A stretch of 64,000 bases of DNA from Coniochaeta sp. PMI_546 (Eukaryota > Ascomycota > Sordariomycetes > Coniochaetales > Coniochaetaceae). The notes under the pieces were generated by a model. That model was not told the origin of the DNA and ran no database searches. It worked only from the letters and a program-made list of their open reading frames with translations. The stretch spans positions 372,001 through 436,000 of the forward strand of contig MU271153.1 of the NCBI GenBank assembly GCA_021432605.1, in the 5' to 3' direction. Below, in pieces: positions 1 to 10,257 of this stretch; within the stretch, counting starts at the first letter, position 1, and each line of letters starts with the position of its first letter. The position numbers and the translations under genes are program-made.

Positions 1-2
1 CA

Positions 3-194
3 GGTAAGTGTATTATTTGCGGCCAACTTGACAAGGAACTTCTGGGGCGAGTCAAGGAATCGTGCTGTAAGAACCATCAACTGGAACGAGTTGAACGAGG
101 TACTTGTCTCAAACTGCTGCAGCAAGACTGGCCCTGCAGACTCTGCGAGTCTTCTCGGTCTCAAGAGGATGTTGCAGTAGATATGAGCGAGTGA
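3..194 (+). CDS. 3' end of a Cys-rich protein (partial)
   Basis: An open frame enters from the left edge in frame 3 and stops at TGA 192-194, giving 63 visible residues. The visible part is strikingly rich in Cys and His: it opens GKCIICGQ, then has a Cys-Cys-x-x-His cluster, and ends with a C-x2-C pair (PCRLCE). The CxxC...CCxxH...C...CxxC spacing suggests a small zinc-binding module, which is inference from spacing only. A competing frame starting at base 1 is also open to TAG 178-180 but lacks the Cys pattern. The first bases (CAG GTAAGT) also match a splice donor, so the edge could instead be an exon-intron border. I do not recognise a family. Confidence 0.4.
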   Translation, partial: GKCIICGQLDKELLGRVKESCCKNHQLERVERGTCLKLLQQDWPCRLCESSRSQEDVAVDMSE

Positions 195-617
195 TCAAAG
201 ACCCCTGCATGACATGAAGTCTTTCGAGTTCTAGATCATTGCGGCTCAGGTACCCGAGACTGGCGCAGAAGGGAGCCAACGGAGCAATAGTCTTGTACGT
301 ACGTAAATAGCTATTATAGATTGGATTGGGGGACGCGATGGAACTCTACACGGCAGCCAAGACTCGTGTTGTAACGTGTAAGCGAGCAAGCGTACTAAGA
401 CGGTGCATCTACAAACCGCGTCAGATGCCAATCGTAAGACGGTCTACATATTTGCCAGGCCCGACTGTAGGAAAGCCAACTCGTCTAGTCAGGCGAGCTG
501 AAAAGCTGAAAACTATAAATTATGCATTCCTGTACCGTTATGGCTCGCCCTGCCGAAGAATAGGAAGAGAAGCTTCACCTCTATTGCTTACCTGACAACA
601 CACTGTTACAAGCAAAG
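195..617. other. Intergenic, promoter of the small secreted protein gene
   Basis: No convincing gene is visible. Short open frames here have no recognisable composition. The 3' part holds a TATA-like element and a pyrimidine-rich leader before the ATG at 618. Confidence 0.5.
514..520 (+). promoter_or_regulatory. TATA-like box
   Basis: TATAAAT lies about 100 bp before the ATG at 618 and is followed by a CT-rich stretch (about 572-596). This matches a fungal core promoter with a short leader and supports the small secreted protein gene model. Confidence 0.5.
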
Positions 618-1179
618 ATGAAACTCGCCACGGTCACGTACCTGACCGTACTCCTCCTTGCGCCTTCGGCTCTGGCCGAGGACTGTAAGAAGGTTCTGGG
701 ATCCTGGCGCTGCGGTTAGTTTTGACCTTGCCCTAAAGAACCTAGTCTATCCGCCCTCCCAGATCAGCTCCTACAACACAGTACACTTCTAGGTCGCATC
801 GAGAACCAATCATCACGCCAGCTGCGTTTTGCGCGCAACATCCCATACGGACCGGACAAGTGCCAATTCTGGAACTGGCCGGGACACAGGTGCGTTCTTA
901 CCCTTTACATCGACCCCTGTGCACTGGTCTGACTTCAACGTCAGCACATCGGGCAAGCCAGAGAACTGCAAGCAGGAATATCTGAACGCCGGTTCTTCCT
1001 TCGGCGGGACGTATCCGGTGGACGTCGACGCCTTCTGCTATGCTGATGTCGACTACATCTACGATGACAACCCGATCACCAAGGGCGTCTGGACCAAGTT
1101 CAGCAGTAACACCAAGGTTACATGCAAGGGCGGGCAGGGGAGTACGAAACCTTATTGTGTGTCTTATGATCCTTCATAG
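618..1179 (+). CDS. Small secreted Cys-rich protein (candidate effector)
   Basis: Three exons: 618-714, 793-889 and 945-1179, with GT-AG introns of 78 and 55 nt. The second intron has a CTGAC branch site. They join in phase into 142 residues. The N-terminus (MKLATVTYLTVLLLAPSALA) is a typical signal peptide with cleavage after ALA. The mature part of about 122 residues has seven Cys (in the contexts EDC, WRC, DKC, ENC, AFC, VTC, PYC) and an Asp/Tyr-rich segment (DVDYIYDDN). No known domain is recognised. Size, secretion signal and cysteines fit the loose class of fungal small secreted proteins, which includes effectors; function is unknown. A TATA-like box about 100 bp upstream supports the start. 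Confidence 0.7.
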
Positions 1180-2093
1180 AGTTGTAGTGCGTTGGGCGGT
1201 TGCAATATGGGACTTGTGAGTATTGCGCGTAGTGCTCCGACTAGTGAATTCCAGTATACCATATGCAGGGTGGCTAACCCATCATGGTGATCATGGTACA
1301 AGCTTATCACCACATTGCCTCCTTGGGTTCTTCGAGAGTCAAGCAGAAGCCACGTTGATGAGATGGTAGCTGAGAGAGACTGTATCAATCCAAGTTCCTA
1401 CCAAATATGTTACCTCATACGAGGCTTCCCATAGAGCCAGAGACAGCTTAACATCCAGCCCTGCTTGCATTCCCGGCGAGCAGGCATACCTGAACATTAG
1501 CTCCTCCTTCCAAGTCTCTCGGTTACAACTTGGCTGTGACCGCAATGGTTGACTGGTCATCCTCTCACATCCCAAATGATTTTGTGTCCCTTCACTTCGC
1601 CGCTCGTAGTCCATATAGCCTACAAATCCATAGCGCCAAAATCATCCAGCCGAAATCATCCCTGTTGATTATTTCCAGGTAAATAAACAAGCACTGCATT
1701 ATCAAAACTAGTCGTAACTCCTCCATCTTCACAAAGGCTCCATGCAATGGTTCACATTTCTTCGATGTCCTTGAACGCAGCTTCTTCCATGTCTTGTCGA
1801 CAGTAGAATACCGGGAGTATCACGCACAGTACTCTACTGACTCTAGCCAACACTTGGTCCAAAGTCTCACGTACCGTGTTTACGGTGACACGAACTCTGT
1901 GATTGTATGAAAGACATGCAGTGGAAGGACATACCTGTAAACTACGCGGTTTGTCCTTAAGCAGGGTATCGCTATACGCAGAGGTACCAATAAGTAGTAA
2001 GAAGTTGAATAGTTAGCAGGGTATCTTGATTGCTGGATGCCGGAATCGTTGGAGTGTGCGGCTTAAACAAAGGCAAGATAAGTTATTGTGGAA
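1180..2093. other. Intergenic, nothing recognised
   Basis: Only short random-looking open frames on either strand, for example minus-strand frames at 1164-1388 and 1339-1614. No RNA gene, transposon or conserved motif was seen. Confidence 0.5.
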
Positions 2094-2269
2094 GCAAAGA
2101 CAAAGACAAAGACAAAGACAAAGAAAAAGAAAAAGAAAAAGAGAAAGAGAAAGAAAAAGAAAAAGAAAAAGAAAAAGAGAAAGAAAAAGAAAAAGAAAAA
2201 GAGAAAGAAAAAGAAAAAGAAAAAGAGAAAGAAAAAGAAAAAGAAAAAGAAAAAGAAAAAGAAAAAGAA
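2094..2269. repeat. Purine hexanucleotide microsatellite
   Basis: About 29 copies of a 6-bp unit. It starts with several AAAGAC units, then AAAGAA with interspersed AAAGAG. After the first units the plus strand is pure purine for about 150 bp. Unit length 6 keeps frames open on both strands (Lys-Glu, Lys-Arg or Phe-Ser repeats), so the open frames over this tract are an artefact of the repeat. It lies 142 bp downstream of the AAA ATPase stop codon. Confidence 0.95.
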
Positions 2270-2410
2270 CCACCGTAGAAGATCGCTCTCCCATTGGGCA
2301 GCGCAAGTGTATTTGAGCTAGCTGTCAAGTGCCGAGAGGCACATCAAGCCAAGGACCCATGGCATGATAGAAAAGGCCCAGAAAATGGGTGGTATATCAC
2401 CTAATCCTCT

Positions 2411-5400
2411 TCAAGAGGACCGAACTGGCTCTTGTGTCTGGCCGTAGAGATGCTGGAAAGCCTCTTTTATATGCCCAAACTCAAGGAACATCGGTTTCGG
2501 ATCATCATCACCTTGACTCTGGGCCCGATGTGCATTCATCCCTGCCGCCTCGAGACCGTTTCTGATCTGGTGGCCGTTTAGTGCCATGCAGAGATCGTTG
2601 TTGACGAATTCTTTAAGCTTGTCGTGATCGTAGATGAGGTGGGTAAGTTCCAGCTCGCCATCTTTTTTTAAAACGTCTCGCAAGATCTTCCACCACAGCT
2701 TGAGCCTTTCATCTCCACTGGCCACCTGGTGGTTGAAATTGATACTGAGAGTGATCCGGCGGCCAATGCAGCGGTCCATCACGGTTTCAGGACTACGAGT
2801 GACGAGGATCACTATGCCAGGAAATGAATAGAGCAGAGTCTTTAGCCTGGTATGGGCCATCTCATAGGCGTGGACATCAGCATCGTGACATTTATAGTCC
2901 CAGGGGTCGCGGGTCCAGTGGTCCGCCTCGTCGAGGAGCAGGATGCTGCGCCACCTGGCACCTGTTGTCCGATAGAAGTCCAGTGAATTCGTGAACGTTA
3001 ATATGTCGGTGGTTAGCATCCAAGACAGGTCGGGTATAAGCAGTGGTGCCTGCAACATCTCTGCTACTGCATGCGCGGCGGTAGTCTTGCCTCTCCCTTT
3101 GTCGCCGTGGAAATGCAAGAGGAGCGGCTTGGGGGTTACCATCAAACGAGCGGGCGGGGTGCACGCAAACTGATGGGTTCCTGACAAAGTCCTAAGATTA
3201 ATCTTGGTCGATGATAGGAGTATGAGGTGGTCGACAGCGGATGTGTCGCACTTTGATAACGTGATGTTCTTCGTCATGATGCAACACCACCTCTGTCCCT
3301 TGTTACTGAGCGAGCAGGCGGTGATGACTGGGGGCATAAGGACGAGGAGCAGGTCCACGGGTTTGTTATTACCTGTGGAGCACATCTCGACGTGGTCCGG
3401 ATAGGGGTCGTAACGATTTCCCGTCTTCCGTTCGTACATGTGGTGACGGAGCACATGGACTGTCTCCCCATATTTCAATATGTGGCTGTAAGCCTCCGGG
3501 ATATCGTGACAGCGCAGACTGCAGTCGATCATTAGCCGCGATCCGGGCGGATAGAAGCGGTGCTGCAAGTCATGGCCAGTGTACTCGACGAGCGTCGGCT
3601 GCTGGATTATGTCCCAAACCTTCTTGCCCGCGGACAGAAATTGGTCAAAGAGAACCTTGTTCGGGAGCGGCAGATTCGAGACACCTGAGAGATCTGGGAG
3701 GTTGGGAGGCTCAGTCGAGATAGGGTACACGCTGAGATCTTGTATTCCAACGGTACCTTGCGACGAGAAAGTCAAGGTGAAATACATTTCACTGCGGGAC
3801 AGCCTGTCTGGTTCGAACCACCACCTCCAACACGTAATCGTCGCTTGTGCAAGCGTAGCATTCCATGATATCTTGTTCACAGCGACAACAGAATCGATTG
3901 CGGCCATGCCCAAAGTATTTGCGAAAGCAAATTGTCCAGGGCGAAACAGGAATGGCGCAGTAGCGGCAGACACAACTCCTTGGCCGAATTGCTCGCGGCA
4001 AAGATCAAATTCAGCTGTTAAGAGCGAGTCATTCGCCAAGTGATCCAGAAGAGCTTGTATGCCTACCGAACGAGCGTCGTCCGTGGTGCCTCTCAATGCA
4101 TTATAATGGTGAAACAAGAAGGTCTTGCTGCACCACAGTCCAGCTGATTCGTTGTCAAGCGGTACACCATTCGAGCTAGCGAAAGGCTGTGACGCCGACG
4201 GGCCAGCAAATGACATGAGAGCATCGGTCTGCTGAAATGGTTGAGGGACCATGCCTGTCTCACCGCTGCCTTTGAAGAAGCTGATTGACTCGATGGCTTC
4301 GATCATGCACGGTGACAACACTCGGATACCTTCTTCAAGGCGGTCCCCAACCTGATATCTCATCACTATGAAGGCCAATCCTCCGCAGGACTTGCTGAAT
4401 GGTTCGACACCCTTGATCGCCTCCCTCGTGGATTCTTCGTAATAGCTGAGCACTCCTCCGTAGTCAACTATAGCTCGAACGACTCCATAGCTCTTGGCAA
4501 GAGTCTCAAGAAGAGGTTGTACGGGCCTCGGCGCTGATACCCACCTCTCTGGTGATGATACCACGATATCGGGATCCGGGAGTGTCGCTGATATGCGTAT
4601 CGATGCATCCGGCGTGGAGGTGTCTCCGTCCACAGTAGCCGAAGTGTTGCTATCAGGCTCCGGACACAGTTGGTCCGTAGAACTAGGAGACATGGTGCCG
4701 CCACCTTCAACGACTTTTGAGCTACTTCCGTTGCCGTCTTTCCAAGTGTACCTCGGCGTGCCGAAGTCGTGACTATGGTCACTCAGGGACTGGAAAAACC
4801 CTGAGGCGAGCTGTCGTGATTCAGAAGTAGGAGCATGTCTGGAGTTTCCCGGTTCCTCTGAGGTTTGTTCCTGATTTGGTCTCGTAAAAGACGAGCCCAT
4901 GCCTGCTCGGGTAACAAAGCGTTTGTGGCTCGGATAGGGCTCCTTTTCCCGAGATGCGAACGTTGGGGCGCGTGCATTGTGACCAGCCGTAGCAGGTGCA
5001 GACAGCTTCGGCTTGAGATCTCCTGTCAGGCCGTGAGGATTGCATTCAGCGTTTCTCGCTTGAGGTTTCTTTTGCTCAGGACAATGACCTTGAAGTTGAG
5101 AACTCCTTGAAGGTATGTACTTGGAAGCCATAAATCTTGTATCGTTCTTCTCTCGCCAGTTGTCAATAGAGAGCGGATCCACTTGCTGTGGCTGATTCTC
5201 GCTACGTAAACGCGCAGCCGGAGACTTGAACGATTCAGGTGGCGTGAGAGTGGTGTCTGAAAGGCGAGTCCGGCGGTATCTAGTACGCCCACGGGAGGTC
5301 GAGTCACGAAGCCAGGGAGGCGATGAGGCTGGTCCTGGCTCTTTTAGATCCGTAGAAGCCGCAACATGAAGCGGCTTCGATGCTGTGTTAGGGATGAACC

Positions 5401-6232
5401 TTGTTAGTGCCGATTGGAGTAAAGAGAGAAAGTCCTGGCTGTCCTGCTGTGTTCTGCTTGATCTAAGATCTTTGTATTGGTCGTTTCCGGATGTGAGAGA
5501 TGGGAGAAGACAACACGTACTATCTTCTTGAGGATGAGGCGTATTCTCAGAGTTTGTGGTCAACGGCGCCCTAAAATTGAAGCTTGAGGAAGTTGGGATT
5601 TTCAGAGAGGAGGAATGCCTCGTTGTCTCATTACCTGGCTTCGTCTCGGTTGGACGAGCCGCCTGACCAGTAATCGTCGGATTAGGCATTGACAGAGTAG
5701 GCTCCCGATGTCGCCTCTTATCAAGAACGTTGCGATTTAAGTAGGGCTGACGGCGGAAGGTGGCGTCTGATGGCTCCCCAGGCATGTCAGCGAAATAGGC
5801 CCGGCGATGTTTCAACTCAGGCGGGATCAAATCGCTAGCGATTTGAAACTCTGAGACCAAGGACTGAGAAGTCACCGTGAGATCAGCGACATGAAGTTTG
5901 CTTTGAGTGTCTTCTCGTGAAAGAAAAATACGCGACATCATCTCCAAGTTCTGAAGTGGAAGGGGGCTGACGGGCCCGCCGGGAGAGACGGGGTTTAGCC
6001 TTGGTGTATGAGGACATTGAGGCTGCGTAGGATCAGTGTCCTGCGCTTCTAGGGTGTCGGAAGTGGTGGCATGGTGATTGGAGGTATCAGTCGTGTCTTG
6101 CGTACTTGTCGGACTGCGTTGATTCGTGGCCAGTAGCTCAGATTCCGAGGTGAAGTCCATATAGTCCTGAAGTAGCGTGTATCGGTTAGGTGGCAGTAAT
6201 CGACTTGCTGGTGATCGATTGGGAGGTGCCAT
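2411..6232 (-). CDS. AAA-family ATPase with long disordered N-terminus
   Basis: A single open frame of 1273 residues. The first ~580 residues are Ser/Thr/Pro-rich and probably disordered. Residues ~590-1020 form a folded region resembling the N-terminal domain (DUF7025-like) found before AAA modules in many filamentous-fungal proteins. The AAA module near the C-terminus has Walker A GDKGRGKTT (about 3080-3110), Walker B ILLLDEAD (about 2921-2944) and a sensor-1-like strand ending VTRSPETVMDRCIGR. The usual sensor Asn is replaced: VTR where relatives often read TTNR. These proteins presumably couple ATP hydrolysis to remodelling of unknown targets. The start is the first Met in a long open frame; a short upstream exon cannot be excluded. 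Confidence 0.85.
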   Translation of the reverse strand: MAPPNRSPASRLLPPNRYTLLQDYMDFTSESELLATNQRSPTSTQDTTDTSNHHATTSDTLEAQDTDPTQPQCPHTPRLNPVSPGGPVSPLPLQNLEMMSRIFLSREDTQSKLHVADLTVTSQSLVSEFQIASDLIPPELKHRRAYFADMPGEPSDATFRRQPYLNRNVLDKRRHREPTLSMPNPTITGQAARPTETKPGNETTRHSSSLKIPTSSSFNFRAPLTTNSENTPHPQEDSTCCLLPSLTSGNDQYKDLRSSRTQQDSQDFLSLLQSALTRFIPNTASKPLHVAASTDLKEPGPASSPPWLRDSTSRGRTRYRRTRLSDTTLTPPESFKSPAARLRSENQPQQVDPLSIDNWREKNDTRFMASKYIPSRSSQLQGHCPEQKKPQARNAECNPHGLTGDLKPKLSAPATAGHNARAPTFASREKEPYPSHKRFVTRAGMGSSFTRPNQEQTSEEPGNSRHAPTSESRQLASGFFQSLSDHSHDFGTPRYTWKDGNGSSSKVVEGGGTMSPSSTDQLCPEPDSNTSATVDGDTSTPDASIRISATLPDPDIVVSSPERWVSAPRPVQPLLETLAKSYGVVRAIVDYGGVLSYYEESTREAIKGVEPFSKSCGGLAFIVMRYQVGDRLEEGIRVLSPCMIEAIESISFFKGSGETGMVPQPFQQTDALMSFAGPSASQPFASSNGVPLDNESAGLWCSKTFLFHHYNALRGTTDDARSVGIQALLDHLANDSLLTAEFDLCREQFGQGVVSAATAPFLFRPGQFAFANTLGMAAIDSVVAVNKISWNATLAQATITCWRWWFEPDRLSRSEMYFTLTFSSQGTVGIQDLSVYPISTEPPNLPDLSGVSNLPLPNKVLFDQFLSAGKKVWDIIQQPTLVEYTGHDLQHRFYPPGSRLMIDCSLRCHDIPEAYSHILKYGETVHVLRHHMYERKTGNRYDPYPDHVEMCSTGNNKPVDLLLVLMPPVITACSLSNKGQRWCCIMTKNITLSKCDTSAVDHLILLSSTKINLRTLSGTHQFACTPPARLMVTPKPLLLHFHGDKGRGKTTAAHAVAEMLQAPLLIPDLSWMLTTDILTFTNSLDFYRTTGARWRSILLLDEADHWTRDPWDYKCHDADVHAYEMAHTRLKTLLYSFPGIVILVTRSPETVMDRCIGRRITLSINFNHQVASGDERLKLWWKILRDVLKKDGELELTHLIYDHDKLKEFVNNDLCMALNGHQIRNGLEAAGMNAHRAQSQGDDDPKPMFLEFGHIKEAFQHLYGQTQEPVRSS

Positions 6233-8346
6233 TCTGTCTCCTGTCGCTTCTTGTAAGATAATCTGTCATGGCACAATTGTCGGAAGATCTGATCACTTAC
6301 AGCTTCCTAAGATCATGGCTGTCGTGGAAGATTGATGGGATTGGGAGGCAGGTGGGGGATATGGTTTGTAGACTACTCTAAGTAATGGTGGACAAGTTCT
6401 GGTGAGGTTAAGCAAGAATAATACCCTGCAATCGAAGTATCAGCACTTTGTATTTCAAGGAGATGTTCCATGTGGATTTGCTACCGGGGACTGGGGCTTC
6501 TCCAGCTCTTGCGGGCTGTTCGTGGACGGTATACGTGGTTGATATACAACAGCTCTTCACGAGAATCGCACGGCTAAAGTCTGACACAAAGATAGGAGTA
6601 TGGAAAATTGTTGGTGAGGCCTGAAACAATTTGGAATGGCGATTCTAACGGTCCAGGAATAAGTCCAAGGGGCGGTAGTGCGACTTCGCTCGAGCGAGTC
6701 TCGTATGTGACTTCAGGATTTGGTCCAAACGATCGGGTGGCAACTGTGATAACCAGAAAGAGGAATTCTCTAAATATCTTGGAGAATGACATATATCTTG
6801 GCCCGAAGACCCGGGAAAATAAGAGAAAAGAGATGTCGAGGTTGTGGGCATGGTTATGGAATAAATAGGCCTTGGTGATCGGAGTGGAGGCCGAACACTG
6901 TGTAAGTCACGTACCTCAGAGACATCACCTCTACTTTACATTACCTTCGTGGACAAACCTTCACATACAAAGTTTTTTGCACGCATGTGTTCCTCCTTTG
7001 GTGAAACCGCGCTGTCAGATATAACCTACCGAACAGGTGCTGGCATGTTGCAGGTTAACATATCCAAGCACGTAGTTGCACATATGTTGGAGGTATTTCG
7101 ATGTAGAGTATCTTACGAGAGAAAGCTCCGTGTATGGAAACCGCTTTCAAGGTCAAGGCTTGAGGGTTATGAGAGGATATGCCGAGCAACGAATTTCCGC
7201 TTAGCCTTTTCAAATGCCCGGTTCGCTGACCGAATACATCTAGAGTTGAAACAAGTAGTCTGAAGTATATGTTCGCTGACGTTACTGGAGCTGAGCTTAG
7301 CTTGATAGAAGTATTTTCCACCTCTGGCGTCATCACACTACCGCGGCATGTTCTGGGTTGGGTTTTCCATCATGCGCGTCCGTGTCAGTCCATCTGCCCT
7401 TCGGGGCGTGATGAAGAGACAACCGCAAATTAAGAGACGGGTGTATGTATGTAGCCCTATCTTGTATCAAGCAGTGTTAAAATGTTCGGGAAAAATGAAG
7501 TACAATAGCCGACACATCCAATGCCATATAAGGTCTACATAGACCGGACGAGACCCCCTTCTCTTGACGTGGCAAACCTAAATGCGCAGTAAGACGGCGA
7601 CCATGGGCATGGATCGAACCCAAACAATCATTCATATGCTAATCTTGCATCATGCATCGTGTCCGTAGAAGCCAAACGCAAGCACTCTATTCCGTATACT
7701 CAAACGCGTGGACAAGATGAGCAGCACATTCGTTGATGGGAGCAAGAAATGAAACATCATATCCGCCGAGTGCACGCAGTCGCGGGGGCAAACGGATTAG
7801 ACTTAGATTGCCCAATTGTTCAGCTGAATCACAGGTACGCACAAAGTATCTAGTGAAGTCTGTTCAGCGTGAAATGACGATTGAAAGCATATTCAAGAGA
7901 AGTTAACCGATTTTGCAAGACTACAGAGACTACAGGTAGCTTGTTGCGAGTGTAAGGCTCCGATCACCCCGACCGAAGAATAAGAAATTGGGGACACACG
8001 GAAACCCAGTATCAATACAGTCGAGAGTCATATAGTACAGCCGAGCTAGATCCCAGTATCCGTAACACCGTGAAGTCATAGTTCCATGTCAATGCGTATC
8101 CAGGCTATCTTCGATGCGTACACCCACCCCAAAGAAGGTCAAGTATTTAGCAGAACAACGGCCAGTATTCGATATAGAGCTGACAAGGCATATTTGCGAC
8201 GATCGAGAGTCGATAGAGTTCAGTATCACTGCCAGGTTGGAAAGTCGAAACAAGGCCAAATATCAAGCAAGTCTCAGTCAGCGAGTGAGCAGATCAACAA
8301 CAGCATGTCATGCAGGTTGCGAAGTCAGACTTGTGTCACGGCAAAT
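6233..8346. other. Intergenic, nothing recognised
   Basis: About 2.1 kb between the AAA gene 5' end and the KH gene 3' end. The 5' part must hold the AAA gene promoter. Open frames (for example 6949-7263 plus, 8086-8493 plus) are short, without recognisable domains, and the last overlaps the real KH gene. A T-arm-like GGTTCGATCC on the minus strand near 7611-7620 does not fold into a tRNA. Confidence 0.5.
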
Positions 8347-10257
8347 TTAAGCAGTTCCCGGGGGCTTGGACGGGTCACCTCCGCCCTGGGCTTGCTGAGC
8401 AGCCACAGCTTGGTACCACATGGCGAGGTAGGCCTGGTACCCACCGTCTGTGCATATGTTAGCATTATCTGCGTAAGGGAGGAGGAACAATAAAACTTAC
8501 AAGCTGCATACGGATCCGCGGCACCGGTGTTCGCACCTGCAGGAGGCTGAGCACCTGAAGGTCCGCCTTGAAGAGGAGCATGGTTAGGAGCCTGAGACTG
8601 GCCGTAACTAGGTGCGTCATAGTCCCGGTGCTGTTCTCGGTGACCACCGCCATATCCACCACCACGACCTCCTCTGCCGCCTCCAGCTCCCTTGTTTCTC
8701 TGGAAAATGAGATCAGTTACTGGAACAAGTCTGAGCATGAACGAGCATCATTACACGTACCGATGCCTCAACCTTCTCTTCAATCGCTTGCTTCGCCCGG
8801 TCAATCGCATCTCTGCTGCCGACAAGGCCAATCTCTCGCTCAGTCTCGCCAGGACCGGATGACTGGGAGACGTTGATCTTGCAACCGGTGTTGCTTTGCA
8901 TCTCACGAATCGCCTCGCCGCCCTTGCCGATGATCATGCCGACGGCCTCGGACGGGACATATATGGAGTCGGTCTGCTTATCCGGGCCTCCAATACCTCC
9001 ACCATCCCGCATGTCGCGTCGCGGTGGGCGTTGATCGTGACCACCTCCAGGATTGTTCGCGTTCCTACTATCACTTTCCACAATCTCCATGATCAAATCC
9101 TTGGCCATCTTTGCCGCGGCGGGTGTACCGATCAAGTTGACAGGGCGGAGTCCGTTGACGCTCTTGTTCTCACCCACGATATTGACGTGACAAGCACTGC
9201 GCTCCTGGAGATCCCGGATGGTTTCTCCGCCGCGCCCAATGATCAGACCCACTGTCCTATCAGGGACCATGATCTGGACCAAGTCTTCTCCTTCCTTGAG
9301 CGCTGGTGTCTGGTTTGAGTCAGATGCGCCACGACCACCATCACCCCGTCCACCGCGGGGTCTGTCTGCCCCTCCACGAGCAACAGCACTCATGCCACTA
9401 TCTTCGATAATCCGGTTGATGGCTGCCCTGGCCTCGGCGCGACTAGCGGGAGGTCCTGTGATCTTACAGAGTCTATATGGGTCGCTAGGGTTGGCGGCAG
9501 GCACAAACTGAACCCGGCAGTGGCTATCGGTCTCGACGCGTTTAAGGTTCTCTCCCTGACGACCGATGATGAGGCCAACAAGACTTGACTCAATCTGCAT
9601 CGTCTCGGTGCCATCATCACCCCCTCGTAGTGGGGATCGCATGCGCCCCGCACCGTTGCCTCCGCGAGGAGAGAAACCCTGTCGGCCACCACGTGGGGAA
9701 CTAGAGCGGTCTCTGCGGTAAGGTTGTTGGCCTCGCTCGTCACGACGCTCGTCTCGATAAGGGTTGAAGTTGTCGCGGAAAGGCTCACGACGCGAAGGGG
9801 ACCGCGAGCGAGACCGTCCATAGGAACGGCCGTCATTCCCGCCGCGAGGGTCACTAGTGCTGTAGGTGGAAGCTTGTTCGTATGGTGTTAACCCGTTTTT
9901 TGCTGCCAAAGCCTTCGCCTGCGCGATGGCGTCGGCGATCGAGACTGTGCCCGAGTTCACGGGCTTGATGGAGCTAAGATCAAGATTACCACTGGATGTC
10001 GGCTGAGGATAGGCATAGGACGGAGCGCCGGGGTACTGAGGTTGGCCCTGCGGTGGGTACGCAGGATGCTGAGGCTGGAGAGGATAGCCAGGGGGCGCGG
10101 TACCAGGAGGCCCTCCGGCGGGCGCAGCATTAGCTGGTCGCTGGGCAGCTGTTTCACATGTTAGATAACGGTCGGATACCCACCCTGCAAAGGGAGCGCA
10201 ATGTTTATTACCTAGGGCTGCCAGAATGGACTCCAGGTTCTGCTGGTTAGGATCCAT
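8347..10257 (-). CDS. Triple KH-domain RNA-binding protein (FUBP/KSRP-like)
   Basis: Four exons: 10257-10212, 10148-8761, 8699-8501 and 8447-8347, with introns of 63, 61 and 53 nt. They join in phase to 577 residues. The N-terminus MDPNQQNLESILAAL is followed by a Pro/Gln/Tyr-rich segment and an Arg/Ser-rich segment. Three KH domains follow, each with the GxxG RNA-binding loop: IIGRQGENL, IIGRGGETI and IIGKGGEAI. A Gly-rich RGG-like stretch comes next. The C-terminus contains YGGYQAYLAMWYQAVAAQ, reminiscent of the Tyr motifs at the C-terminus of FUBP proteins. This suggests a nuclear single-strand RNA/DNA-binding regulator of splicing or mRNA fate. An upstream in-frame Met at 10383 is less likely than MDPNQQ. 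Confidence 0.93.

Noticed and set aside
2013-2328. Open frames of Lys-Glu, Lys-Arg and Phe-Ser repeats on both strands
   Set aside because: All are produced by the 6-bp microsatellite, which cannot contain a stop in those frames.
7591-7680. Possible minus-strand tRNA (GGTTCGATCC T-arm)
   Set aside because: The T stem does not pair well and no acceptor, D-arm or anticodon stem could be found around it.
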